Made by a program: the position numbers and the translations under genes. Positions 7,758-17,078 of a DNA stretch of 64,000 nucleotides are shown piece by piece. Below the pieces are notes generated by a model. That model was not told the DNA's origin and did no database searches. It worked only from the letters and a program-made list of their open reading frames with translations. This DNA comes from CAZQXD01 sp964597315 (GTDB lineage Bacteria > Pseudomonadota > Gammaproteobacteria > Competibacterales > Competibacteraceae), in the NCBI GenBank assembly GCA_964597315.1, contig CAZQXD010000015.1:8961-72960 (forward strand), read 5' to 3'. How positions within the stretch are numbered: position 1 is the stretch's first letter; each line of letters begins with the position of its first letter.

Positions 7758-9011
7758 TTAAAAGCGCCGACTCTTGAGTTCCGCCACCTTGCCGTCGCAT
7801 TTGGCCTGCCAAAGGGAGGCGGCGTCCACATCGTTGCGCTCCCGGGCGATCATGGCCAGGGCGCTATAGTTCTTATAGACCTTGGCCAGGCGCAGGTCTT
7901 CGGCCAGGGCCGTGGCCCGGCGCAGATAATGCTCTCCTTGCTCTAGGTCGCCCATCTTCCAGAACAACACCCCCAGTTGATAATAGGATGCCTCCACGCC
8001 GGGGCGGTTATTCATGTCCAGCTTGATAGCCAGGCTTTCCCGCAGATACTCCGCCGCCTGATGCAGCAAAGTGGCGCGGATATCGGGGTTGACGGTCTGC
8101 TCGGCCCGTTTCTGGTGGAGGATGCCCAGGTGCTGGGCGTTGATGGCCAGGTGAAAACGGTCTTCCAGGCGCTCAGCCAACTCCCGGCCGCGGGCGTAAC
8201 TGCCATGGGCGTTGTCCAGGTCGCCCCGGTGTACCTGGGTGGTGGCCAGCAGATCCCAAGTCCGCATCTCGGCCCCGGCGTCGGCGGCGGCCCGGAAGGC
8301 GGCGATGGCCGCCTGGAACGAATCCAGGGCTTGCTCATAGTGTCGGCGGCGGCGCTGTAAAATACCCCGCTGGCGCAGCATCTCGCCCCGCAGTTGGTGG
8401 TCTCCGGCGTTGGCGGCGGCGGCCATGGCGCGGGTAAACTGCTGTTCAGCGCCGTCCAGGTCTCGCTGGCGGATGGCCACCTCGGCCAGGCGTGACAAAA
8501 GCAGAGCGGCGGCGCGATGATCCTGACGGGCTTGATGGAGGGCCAGGCTGTGTTCGGCGGTGTCCAGCACCGCCTGATAGCGGCCCGCCCGTTCCTGGGC
8601 TTCGGCGAGTTGATCCAGGGTGGCGGCCAGGTCGGTCATCCGAGCTTCGCCCAAGCGTCGGTAATCCTTCACGGCTGCCTCCAAGGTGGTGACAGCGCGC
8701 ACGGGGGCGTCATCTAGCAGTAGCCGGGCCAAGGTCCGGCGGGTTTCTGCCAGTTCCACCACCCAATGGGTTCCTTGTTCGATCCGCCCCTCCAGACGCG
8801 GTATCACGTTTCCGAGCAGTCGCTCGCCAGCCTCGCTCTCGCCTTGGCGACTCAGAACGAGTGCGTGTTCCCGGAGTTCGGCGCAGTTTTTGGGGGTGAA
8901 CCGAACCCGTCGAACCCTGTTAATGAGACTGCTTAGACGGTTGACGCCGTCTAGCAACCCTTGGACCAGACGTTGAACTACCATGGGCACGCGAACCTCG
9001 TATCCGAACAT
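7758..9011 (-). CDS. Tetratricopeptide-repeat protein
   Basis: 417 residues made almost wholly of helical TPR-type repeats from about residue 80 to 400 (for example AEVAIRQRDLDGAEQQFTRA, YYQLGVLFWKMGDLEQGEHY). No signal peptide is convincing, although the first 40 residues are amphipathic. TPR arrays serve as protein-binding scaffolds; no catalytic domain is present. An alternative ATG lies at 8984. It is the first gene of a probable two-gene unit with the small exported protein. The partner is unknown. Confidence 0.75.
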   Translation of the reverse strand: MFGYEVRVPMVVQRLVQGLLDGVNRLSSLINRVRRVRFTPKNCAELREHALVLSRQGESEAGERLLGNVIPRLEGRIEQGTHWVVELAETRRTLARLLLDDAPVRAVTTLEAAVKDYRRLGEARMTDLAATLDQLAEAQERAGRYQAVLDTAEHSLALHQARQDHRAAALLLSRLAEVAIRQRDLDGAEQQFTRAMAAAANAGDHQLRGEMLRQRGILQRRRRHYEQALDSFQAAIAAFRAAADAGAEMRTWDLLATTQVHRGDLDNAHGSYARGRELAERLEDRFHLAINAQHLGILHQKRAEQTVNPDIRATLLHQAAEYLRESLAIKLDMNNRPGVEASYYQLGVLFWKMGDLEQGEHYLRRATALAEDLRLAKVYKNYSALAMIARERNDVDAASLWQAKCDGKVAELKSRRF

Positions 9012-9066
9012 TCCGTCAGGCCCCGGTGGCGGAATGATTGCCTGACTTTGTAACGGTGCTTACTCA

Positions 9067-9930
9067 ATGCCAAGGTACAACAATCCCCGAGTCCTGAAAA
9101 CGTTCGCAGTGATGCTGCTCTTGCTCTTGCATGTGGCCTGCGCCGCGCCCGCCCAACGCCTGGATGCCAGAGCCAAGGCGCTGGGCCTGGAGCAACGGCT
9201 GCTGACCGGTGGGGCTTATAAGCTGACAGCCTATGCCAAGGACGGCCCGGCCACAGCGCCCCTGCGGGTGTATCTAGAAGGGGACGGCAGTCCCTGGCTG
9301 AACCGCTATACGGTTTCTCCCGACCCCACACCCCGCCAGCCACTGGCCCTGGAACTGCTGGCCCTGGACCCCGGGCCGGCCCTGTACCTGGGAAGGCCCT
9401 GCTACCATGGCCAGTCCTTTACCCCCCCTTGTCATCCCCTGCTGTGGACCGACCGACGCTATGGTCCCGAAGTGGTGGACAGCTTGGTGGCGGCCATAAG
9501 AGCCTTTCAGCGGCAAAGGCAAAATACCGATCTGGTGCTGATTGGCTACAGTGGCGGCGGGGTGTTGGCCCGGTTGCTGGCCGAGCGCTTGTCCGGGGTC
9601 CGGGCCTTGGTCACCGTGGCCGCCAATCTGGATATTGATCGCTGGACGGCGCTGCATGATTTCAGCCCCTTGAGAGGTTCGTTCAACCCCGTCCGACGTC
9701 CGCCCCTGGCGGCGGATGTGGTCCAGCTTCATCTGGCCGGCGGGCGGGACCGCAACGTGCCCCCCGAGCTGGTGAACGGCGCTCTGGCCGGGGAACCGGG
9801 CGCCCAGGTGGAGGTATATGCAGATTTCGACCATCGCTGCTGCTGGGCATCGGTATGGTCGACGGTGTTGGCGCGGCTGTCCAGAATAGGATCGATAACA
9901 GCCCGGAGCAAAGAATATCGGCGATTTTGA
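9067..9930 (+). CDS. Alpha/beta-hydrolase-type lipoprotein
   Basis: 287 residues. The N-terminus is a signal peptide with a lipobox-like end (LLHVAC followed by AAP), pointing to a lipid-anchored envelope protein. The nucleophile elbow GYSGGG places Ser162 as nucleophile. A likely acid and His lie downstream (GGRDRNVP and DFDHRCC). Other members of this type are annotated as hydrolase or esterase lipoproteins of unknown substrate. It is 41 bp upstream of the autotransporter gene on the same strand, so the two may be co-expressed. Confidence 0.72.
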   Translation: MPRYNNPRVLKTFAVMLLLLLHVACAAPAQRLDARAKALGLEQRLLTGGAYKLTAYAKDGPATAPLRVYLEGDGSPWLNRYTVSPDPTPRQPLALELLALDPGPALYLGRPCYHGQSFTPPCHPLLWTDRRYGPEVVDSLVAAIRAFQRQRQNTDLVLIGYSGGGVLARLLAERLSGVRALVTVAANLDIDRWTALHDFSPLRGSFNPVRRPPLAADVVQLHLAGGRDRNVPPELVNGALAGEPGAQVEVYADFDHRCCWASVWSTVLARLSRIGSITARSKEYRRF

Positions 9931-9971
9931 AACTATACTCCCGCCCAGCGCCTTCGCCCAAGGAATCCGCC

Positions 9972-12900
9972 ATGTCCCTATCACGCCTCCTATTCTGTGT
10001 TTCCCTCCGGTGTCGGGAGCTTGGCCGAGTGTCGCGCTGTCGAGTGTCGCGCTGTCGAGTGTCGCGCTGTCGAGCGTCGCGATGGAGCCTCGGGTGGGGT
10101 CTGATTCTGGTCTGGACGTTGCTCCTGGCGCTACCCGCACGGGCCGATTTGACTCTTCTGTCCATGACTCAAAGCCCCGCCAATCCGGTCACGCCGGGCC
10201 AATCGGTGAGTTACAGTGTGCAAGTGCAGGCTAGCGCCTCGCCCAGCGCGACAAATTTTCCAGAAATCGAAATCTTCAAGGGCGGTCAGAACATTTCCGG
10301 GCAGTTCAGTTCGAGTCATTGCTCTCTCGACGGGTCTACCTTCTTCTGCTCCGGCATGGCGCCGGGAGAGGTTCGCACCTTCACCTTCTCCTGGAACCCG
10401 CCGGATGGCGTTTCGAACTTACAGTTCGTGGCCGATTGCGTAATTTCCGAGTTGAGCTGCGCCGGGGGCAGTCGCTCGGTATCCACCGAAGTGCGCCTCT
10501 TGGCGCCGGGTGAACTGGCTTTCACCGCCACCCCTGCGGCGGTGGATGAATCTGTGGGTAGCGTCAGCTATACGGTCAGCCGCACGGGTGGTAGCGACGG
10601 CGCCGTGTCGGTGAGCTTCGCCACCGCCGATAGCACCGCCAGCGCCGCCGCCGACTACACCCAGACCTCGGGTACCCTCACCTGGGCCGATGGTGATGCC
10701 AGCGCCAAGACCATCACCGTGCCCATTCTGGACGATGATTTAAGCGAGTCCGACGAGGCGTTCCGACTGACTTTGAGCAACCCCACCGGGGGCGCCACCC
10801 TGGGCAATCTCAGCCAGCTTACCCAACTGATCCGGGACGATGACGCCAACGGCAGTCTACGCTTCGAGACCGCTGCTGTATCCACGGCCGAGACCGCCGG
10901 TTCGGTCACGGTGCGGGTGTTGCGGGAGGAGGGCAGCGACGGGGCGGTATCGGTGGCCGTGGGCACCGCCGATGGCACGGCCAACGCCGGGACCGACTAC
11001 CAGTCCGCCGCCACCACCCTGAACTGGGCCGACGGAGACGCCGCGCCCAAGTCCTTTACCGTCAGCCTGGTGGATGACGACCTGGTGGAGGTGGACGAAA
11101 CCTTCCAGATTCAGTTCACCGGCCCCCCCACCGGCGGCGCCACCCTGGGCAGCCCCACGGCGGCGACAGTCACCGTCACCAGCGACGATGTGGCCCAGCA
11201 CGGGGTATTACAGTTCCAACAGGCTGCTATCGACGTTTCCGAAAGCGGCGGCGGCCTAACCGTGGGGGTGACTCGGGTGGGGGGTAGCGACGGCGCTGTG
11301 TCGGTGCGGGTGGCCAGCAACGACGGCGGCGCCGTGGCCGGTAGTGATTACGGCGCCGTGTCCCAAATCCTGGCCTGGGCCGACGGGGAAGCAGGGACCA
11401 AGACCTTCTCCGTGGCGATTGTCGATGACAGCCTGCCGGAGAACGCCGAAAGCTTTTCCCTGGCCTTGTCCGACCCCACCGGAAGCGCCGCCCTGGGCAG
11501 CCCGGCCACGGCCACCGTGACCATCGCCGCCAACGACTTGCCGGAGTTCGGCCAGCTTCGGTTCCGGCAGGCCGCCTACAGCGTCGCCGAGAACGGCGCT
11601 GTCCTCATCGTGGAAGTGCTTCGGGTGGGGGGCGCCGACGGAGCGGTATCGGCGCGGGTGAGCAGCCGTGACGGCAGCGCCGAGGCGGGGTCTGACTACG
11701 GGGCTGTATCCGAGGTGGTGAGCTGGGCCAACAATGAAGCCGGCGCGCGCCAGATCAGCATTCCCATCCTGGACGACGCCACGGTGGAGAACAACGAGCG
11801 CTTCACCTTGACCCTGAGCGAGTTCAGCGGCGGCGTCGGGGCGGGCAGCCCGGTGACAGCCACCGTGACCATCGTGGAGAACGACCTGCCCCAAACCGGG
11901 GAGATCGCCTTCGAGGGAGACAGCCTGGTTGTGGACGAGAACGTCGGCACGGTAAACCTGACCGTGATCCGCAGAGGCGGCGCCGAGGGTGCGGCCTCGG
12001 TGCGCTGCGTAACCGCCGGAGGCACGGCCGAGGCCAGTACCGACTTTACCTTTTCGGTCCAGACCCTGAGTTGGGCCGATGGCGACGCCTCGCCGCGCAA
12101 TTGCACCCTGAGTGTCCAGGACGATTCCCTGGAGGAAGATGCCGAGACTGTGGTGCTGGCCCTGGAGGCCCTGGGCGCAACCCGGTTGGGTGCACCCTCC
12201 CAGGCCAGCCTGACCATCAACCCCAGCGACCGCTTGCCCCGGGGGGTGCTGGAGTTCGAGCAAGCCGAGTATGGCGCCGGCGAGCGGGACGGCGCGATGA
12301 CCATCCGGGTGGTTCGTGGCGGCGGCGACGCCGGTTCGGTCGCGGTAAACTTCGCCGTCACTGCGGGCAGCGCCACCCCCGGTGAGGATTTCCAGACTGT
12401 TAGCGGCGTCCTGAACTGGGCGGACGGGGACAGCGAACCCAAGACCATTACCATCAATCTGGTCGCCGATGCCCTGCTGGAAGAGCCGGAGACGGTGAAC
12501 CTAAGCTTGAGCGATCCCCAAGGCGGGGCCACCCTGGGCCGCAGCCAGGCGGTGCTGACCATCCAGGATCAGTCCGGCTTCGGGGATACCCCGGGTCTGA
12601 CTTCGAACCAGACGGCCACCGCCATGGCCCTGGACACGGCCTGTCCCACCGCTACCGGCGAATTGGCCGCCCGCTGCCGGGAACTGGCCGGTCTGAACGA
12701 TGCTCAACTCCGGGCCGCCTTGGATAGCATCACCCCAAGTCAGATCGCCGGTCTGGGGCTCATCACCCTGGAGACCGGCAACATTCAGTTCGACAATCTG
12801 GATAGCCGGTTTCGGCAGTTGCGAAGCGGCGGCGCCGGTCTGGCCCTCGACGGCCTGCATTTTGATATCCGTGGCCAGTCCCTGCCCGCTGGCGCCCTGT

Positions 12901-13790
12901 TGAGTGGCATGATCAGCGGCGGTGGCGCTGGTGATGGAGACGGGCTAGGCGGACGGTTAGGAGTGTTTATCAATGGCCGGGTCAACTTTGGAGACAAAGA
13001 CAGCACCAGTAACGAAACCGGCTTCGACTTCGACACCTTGGGTCTAACCCTGGGGCTTGACTACCGGCTCACCGACCGTCTGGTGCTGGGAGGCGCCCTG
13101 GGTTACGCCGATACCAGCAGCGATTTTGCCGGCGCCGCTGGCAAACTGGACGCCAGGATGTTCAGCCTAGCCTTGTACGGGACGTATCATGCCCCGGACA
13201 GTTTTTATGTGGATTGGATCGCTAGCCTGGGCCGGGGGGACTATGACACCACCCGAACCATCCGCTACAGCGGCTTTAGCGGCGCCGCCAAGGGCGAGAC
13301 CGATGGCGGCCTGCTGGGTTTGGCGGTCAGCGCCGGAGCTGATTTCCGCCGTGACGCGTGGCTGTTCAGCCCCTACGCTCGGATCGAGTATATCCGCTCC
13401 ACCATCGACGCATACCGGGAAAGGGGCGGCGGCGGCCTGGCTCTAAACTTCGACGACCAGACTATCACTTCCCTGACCACGGCCTTGGGCGCTCGGGTGT
13501 CCAAGTCCATCAGCATGAACTGGGGGGTATTGACGCCCGGGGCGCATCTGGAATGGGAGCATGAGTTCCGGGACGACGAGCGGTCCATCGGCGCGGCCTT
13601 CGCGGTCGACCCTGCGGCCCGCCTGGCGACGTCCACCGACGAGCCGGATCGGGATTATTTCAATGTGGGGGTGGGCGTGTCGGCGGTGTTTGCCCGGGGC
13701 CGGTCGGCCTTTATCACCGTGGAGTCGGTATTGGGCCAGGATGATGTCACCGACCATACCATCGAGGCGGGGGTGCGGCTGGAGTTCTGA
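9972..13790 (+). CDS. Calx-beta repeat autotransporter
   Basis: 1272 residues from the ATG at 9972; the frame is open further upstream but overlaps the preceding gene. An unusually long basic signal region (containing CRVSR repeats) leads into a hydrophobic stretch ending in LPARA. A DUF11-like domain follows (about 55-175). Then come six Calx-beta domains of about 115 residues each (to about 875), with the recurring pattern of xDYxxxSxxLxWADGD and DDxxxExxExFxLxL. A helical linker and a C-terminal beta-barrel ending in Phe (about 985-1272) complete a type V secretion layout. It probably acts as a calcium-binding surface adhesin. Confidence 0.88.
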   Translation: MSLSRLLFCVSLRCRELGRVSRCRVSRCRVSRCRASRWSLGWGLILVWTLLLALPARADLTLLSMTQSPANPVTPGQSVSYSVQVQASASPSATNFPEIEIFKGGQNISGQFSSSHCSLDGSTFFCSGMAPGEVRTFTFSWNPPDGVSNLQFVADCVISELSCAGGSRSVSTEVRLLAPGELAFTATPAAVDESVGSVSYTVSRTGGSDGAVSVSFATADSTASAAADYTQTSGTLTWADGDASAKTITVPILDDDLSESDEAFRLTLSNPTGGATLGNLSQLTQLIRDDDANGSLRFETAAVSTAETAGSVTVRVLREEGSDGAVSVAVGTADGTANAGTDYQSAATTLNWADGDAAPKSFTVSLVDDDLVEVDETFQIQFTGPPTGGATLGSPTAATVTVTSDDVAQHGVLQFQQAAIDVSESGGGLTVGVTRVGGSDGAVSVRVASNDGGAVAGSDYGAVSQILAWADGEAGTKTFSVAIVDDSLPENAESFSLALSDPTGSAALGSPATATVTIAANDLPEFGQLRFRQAAYSVAENGAVLIVEVLRVGGADGAVSARVSSRDGSAEAGSDYGAVSEVVSWANNEAGARQISIPILDDATVENNERFTLTLSEFSGGVGAGSPVTATVTIVENDLPQTGEIAFEGDSLVVDENVGTVNLTVIRRGGAEGAASVRCVTAGGTAEASTDFTFSVQTLSWADGDASPRNCTLSVQDDSLEEDAETVVLALEALGATRLGAPSQASLTINPSDRLPRGVLEFEQAEYGAGERDGAMTIRVVRGGGDAGSVAVNFAVTAGSATPGEDFQTVSGVLNWADGDSEPKTITINLVADALLEEPETVNLSLSDPQGGATLGRSQAVLTIQDQSGFGDTPGLTSNQTATAMALDTACPTATGELAARCRELAGLNDAQLRAALDSITPSQIAGLGLITLETGNIQFDNLDSRFRQLRSGGAGLALDGLHFDIRGQSLPAGALLSGMISGGGAGDGDGLGGRLGVFINGRVNFGDKDSTSNETGFDFDTLGLTLGLDYRLTDRLVLGGALGYADTSSDFAGAAGKLDARMFSLALYGTYHAPDSFYVDWIASLGRGDYDTTRTIRYSGFSGAAKGETDGGLLGLAVSAGADFRRDAWLFSPYARIEYIRSTIDAYRERGGGGLALNFDDQTITSLTTALGARVSKSISMNWGVLTPGAHLEWEHEFRDDERSIGAAFAVDPAARLATSTDEPDRDYFNVGVGVSAVFARGRSAFITVESVLGQDDVTDHTIEAGVRLEF
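10027..10086 (+). repeat. 15-bp tandem repeat in autotransporter signal region
   Basis: Three identical copies of GAGTGTCGCGCTGTC (10027-10041, 10042-10056, 10057-10071) are followed by a fourth degenerate copy ending at 10086. The unit encodes five residues (CRVSR), so copy-number change would lengthen or shorten the charged n-region of the signal peptide without changing frame. Confidence 0.85.
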
Positions 13791-13810
13791 GGGCTGGCGG
13801 TATCGCCAAA

Positions 13811-14560
13811 TTACCACTGCCGGAAAGTCACCACCAGCACGTCCCGGTAGCCTGGGGCCTGGGGATCACGGGGCATGATCGGCGATACCCCGTGCATGAT
13901 CCGCCGGTCGTCGGCCAGCAGGCCATCGCCGGGTTGTTCCAGTGTGAAGCCGTCCAGGGGACGGCGCTTCAGGTCGTATAGGCCGGTCTCGCCGCCCGCC
14001 GCGTTGGAGCGGTTCACCAGTAGGATGAAATTATAATCCACCCCGTCCTGGTGGATGCCTTCGGGGGTGGGATGGCCGCCGCTGGGCAAGGCCAGGATGC
14101 GGAACTGATGGACTTCCAGATACCAGTTCACCGCCCCCGCCACAGCCTCCAGCACCCCCATGCAAAAACCGACCAGCCCCCGAAACACTGGATTGTTTCG
14201 GATATCCGGTTCCATGGGTGGGTAATGACGGTGGATGCCGCCATGCACGGGGTTGAAAACGCTCTCCTGATAATGGGGCCGGTGGGGAGCCAGAGCCAGG
14301 CTGCGGTTCGCCGCCGTCCAGTGAAATATCGAGTAGCGGCGGTAGCGATAACGACCGCCATCGGCCATATGCTTATCCAGGCACAGCCGTTCCCAACTGT
14401 CCTGAAAGCGTCGCCAATGGGGCGGGTCCGCCATCAGCAGAGGGGCTAGGCCAGTGTCGGGCAGCCGGGCGTAGGCACGAACCCGTAGCGCCTGGGCCAG
14501 GGTTTCCATAGGGGGATGGAGCGGCTGGGGGCGCTGCTCCATAGGGAGTGCTGCGTACAT
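13811..14560 (-). CDS. 2OG-Fe(II) dioxygenase family protein (PF10014-like)
   Basis: 249 residues. The metal-binding pattern HQDGVDY (His-x-Asp) and a distal His in ADDRRIMHGVSPI are visible, with a 2-oxoglutarate-type C-terminal strand. The overall sequence resembles the 2OG-Fe dioxygenase family that includes free-amino-acid hydroxylases such as L-isoleucine dioxygenase. The reaction would couple 2-oxoglutarate decarboxylation to hydroxylation of a small substrate, here unknown. It is a soluble cytosolic protein, alone on its strand between the autotransporter and relA. Confidence 0.78.
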   Translation of the reverse strand: MYAALPMEQRPQPLHPPMETLAQALRVRAYARLPDTGLAPLLMADPPHWRRFQDSWERLCLDKHMADGGRYRYRRYSIFHWTAANRSLALAPHRPHYQESVFNPVHGGIHRHYPPMEPDIRNNPVFRGLVGFCMGVLEAVAGAVNWYLEVHQFRILALPSGGHPTPEGIHQDGVDYNFILLVNRSNAAGGETGLYDLKRRPLDGFTLEQPGDGLLADDRRIMHGVSPIMPRDPQAPGYRDVLVVTFRQW

Positions 14561-14863
14561 GACGAATCTACCAGGGCGCTAAAAGCGGGCTTTGGGCGAA
14601 ACCTCGGATAACCCGCCTTACTATAGAAAATAATAACCGATCTTGAAGGTCTCCATGGGGACTGATCACGGGCTGGGAGCGGCGCTGTCGGCGCCGGGTC
14701 TGTATTTGCCGACCACACACCAGGCCGCGTCGAACTGCTTAAAAACGGTGGGGTGAGCCACAGGGTTTGCGTCACTTAGGGCGATTCGGCCCGGCGGGCC
14801 TTGTTACACTAATAAGCGCAACAATTTGGTTCTCTTCATGCTCGGCTCTGGAGGCCCCGCTAC
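14561..14863. other. Intergenic region upstream of relA
   Basis: About 300 bp between the divergently transcribed dioxygenase and relA. It must carry both promoters. The stretch CTTGTTACACTAATAAGC near 14798-14817 is AT-richer and could contribute to the relA promoter. An open frame on the minus strand here (14446-14775) mostly overlaps the dioxygenase start and looks fortuitous. I see no RNA gene or repeat. Confidence 0.4.
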
Positions 14864-17053
14864 GTGGTCACCCTGAAGAAAAATCCACCCCTTGGCACCG
14901 ATTTCGACGTTTGGCTGGCTAGCCTGCCAGTGCGCTGGCCGGACGACAAAACCGCCCTGGTGCGCCGGGCCTTTGAAGTGGCCAGTCAGTGGTGCCACGC
15001 TCGGGGGGGCGATGACGAAGCCTGCCTGTTGGAGCGTCTGGCGGTGGCCGATATTCTGGCAGATTTACGCATGGACCACGAGGTGGTGGCCGCCGCCCTG
15101 CTGTACGAGGCCGTGGATAGGGGCTGGCTGGACCCGGGGGCGGCGCGGGCCAGTTTCGGGGAGGCCGTGGCCCAATTGGTGGAAGGCATCACCCGGCTAG
15201 ACGTGATCGGGGATTTCCACCAGCAAGGCCACCATCACGCTGGGCAACTGGAGAGCCTGCGCAAAATGCTGTTGGCCATGGCCAGGGACGTGCGGGTGGT
15301 GCTGATCAAGCTGGCCATGCGCCTGCACCGGATGCGAAATCTAGGGGTTGTCTCCGTTGCCGAACAACGGCGACTGGCCCGGGAGTCCCTGGATATCTTC
15401 GCGCCTTTGGCCAACCGTCTAGGTATCGGCCAGATTAAATGGGAGCTGGAGGACTTGGCGTTGCGTTATCTGGACCCGGACGCCTACCGCAAGCTGGCCA
15501 AGAGTTTGGACGAGCGCCGGGCTGATCGGGAGCAGTACATCGCCGCCGTTCAGGAGCAACTGCGCCGGGAACTGGCCAAGGCCGGCATCGCGGCCGAAGT
15601 TAGCGGCCGGGTCAAGCATATCTACAGTATCTGGAAAAAAATGCAGCGTAAAAACCTGCCCTTCGAGGAAATCTTCGATGTACGGGCGGTGCGTATCATC
15701 GTGCCCACGGTGGCCGACTGTTACGCTGTTCTAGGGGTGGTCCATGCCCAATGGAGCCACGTTCGCAAGGAGTTCGACGACTATATCGCCAACCCCAAGG
15801 ACAACGGCTACCAGTCCCTGCACACTGCCGTGGTCGGTCCCCAAGGCCGGACCCTGGAGGTGCAGATTCGCACTGAGGCCATGCACCAAAGCGCCGAGCT
15901 GGGGGTGGCGGCTCACTGGCGTTACAAAGAGGGTGGGGCGACCCACGGCAGCGCCTTCGAGCGGCAGATCTCCTGGCTGCGGCAGATGTTGGAATGGAAT
16001 GACGAGGACGGCGATGCCGGGGATTTTCTGGATCGGTTCAAGGCGGAAGCTTTTCAGGACCGGGTCTACGTGGTCACCCCCAAAGGCGCCATCATGGACC
16101 TGCCCCAGGGGGCCACGCCCTTGGATTTTGCCTATCATATCCACACCGAGGTGGGCCATCGCTGCCGGGGCGCGCGGGTCAACAATCGCATCGTGCCGCT
16201 CACCTACGAACTCCACAACGGCGATCAGGTGGACGTACTCACCGCCAAGCACGGCCTGCCTAGCCGAGATTGGCTCAGTCCTCATCTGGGCTATCTCAAA
16301 TCCCCTCGCTCCAGGTCCAAGGTGCGACACTGGTTCAAGCAGCAAGACCAGGACAAGAACATGGCCGCCGGCAAGGCCGCCCTGGACAGAGAATTTCACC
16401 GCCTGGACCTGAGTCCCAAGCAAGTGAATCTGGATCGGGTCGCGGAGATGTTCAACTTCACCCGCCCCGAGGAACTCCACGCCGCCATCGGTCATGGGGA
16501 CGTCAACACCGGTCAGGTGCTGGCCAAGGTCCAGGAGTTGATCATGCCAGCCACGCGCCAAGATTTCGTGCCCGTGGCCCGCAAGGCCCATCCCGCCCAA
16601 GCGGGGGGCGGCGTCATGATCCGCGGCGTGGGCAAGCTGCTCACCCAAATGGGCCGTTGCTGCAAACCGGCCCCTTACGACCCCATCGTCGGCTTTATCA
16701 CTCGGGGCCGGGGGGTGACCATCCACCGCCGGGATTGCGCCAATCTATTCAATCTGAGCGGTCGACACCCGGAGCGACTGATCGAGGTGGATTGGGGCGA
16801 AGAGGGCAAGGCCACTTATCCTGTGGACATCCGCATCGACGCCTATGATCGCTCGGGGCTGTTGCGGGATATTACCTCGCAATTGGCCAATGACCACATC
16901 AATGTTCTGGATGTCAACTCCCACAGCGACCAGGAGCAAGGCGTCGCCCGGCTGGATCTGACCCTGGAGATCAACGATCTGAGCCAGCTCAGCCGCACCC
17001 TGGATCGACTGGGGCAATTACCCAATGTGATCACGGCCCGGCGGCGGCGTTAG
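14864..17053 (+). CDS. relA: RelA, (p)ppGpp synthetase with degenerate hydrolase domain
   Basis: 729 residues from a GTG with GGAGG nine bases upstream. Domain order: pseudo-HD hydrolase (1-185), synthetase (about 240-370), TGS (about 405-470), helical and zinc-finger-like regions, and a C-terminal ACT domain (about 655-729). The hydrolase HD-ED residues are replaced (AALLYEAVDRG), so hydrolysis should be lost. The synthetase carries the acidic EFDDYIANPKDNGYQSLHT motif diagnostic of RelA rather than SpoT. It makes (p)ppGpp on starved ribosomes. The gene converges on the histidine kinase. Confidence 0.95.
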   Translation: MVTLKKNPPLGTDFDVWLASLPVRWPDDKTALVRRAFEVASQWCHARGGDDEACLLERLAVADILADLRMDHEVVAAALLYEAVDRGWLDPGAARASFGEAVAQLVEGITRLDVIGDFHQQGHHHAGQLESLRKMLLAMARDVRVVLIKLAMRLHRMRNLGVVSVAEQRRLARESLDIFAPLANRLGIGQIKWELEDLALRYLDPDAYRKLAKSLDERRADREQYIAAVQEQLRRELAKAGIAAEVSGRVKHIYSIWKKMQRKNLPFEEIFDVRAVRIIVPTVADCYAVLGVVHAQWSHVRKEFDDYIANPKDNGYQSLHTAVVGPQGRTLEVQIRTEAMHQSAELGVAAHWRYKEGGATHGSAFERQISWLRQMLEWNDEDGDAGDFLDRFKAEAFQDRVYVVTPKGAIMDLPQGATPLDFAYHIHTEVGHRCRGARVNNRIVPLTYELHNGDQVDVLTAKHGLPSRDWLSPHLGYLKSPRSRSKVRHWFKQQDQDKNMAAGKAALDREFHRLDLSPKQVNLDRVAEMFNFTRPEELHAAIGHGDVNTGQVLAKVQELIMPATRQDFVPVARKAHPAQAGGGVMIRGVGKLLTQMGRCCKPAPYDPIVGFITRGRGVTIHRRDCANLFNLSGRHPERLIEVDWGEEGKATYPVDIRIDAYDRSGLLRDITSQLANDHINVLDVNSHSDQEQGVARLDLTLEINDLSQLSRTLDRLGQLPNVITARRRR

Positions 17054-17078
17054 GCTGCCGGGCGCTTTGTGGCCGAAA

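Noticed and set aside
11256..12263. Long open frames on the minus strand opposite the Calx-beta repeats (also 11696-12562)
   Set aside because: They mirror the repeated GC-rich coding sequence of the autotransporter and show no domain; shadows of high-GC codon usage.
14446..14775. 109-codon minus-strand frame upstream of the dioxygenase
   Set aside because: Overlaps the dioxygenase start in another frame and has no recognisable protein features.
15731..16726. 331-codon open frame opposite relA
   Set aside because: Lies wholly opposite a clear relA gene; composition is that of an antisense shadow.
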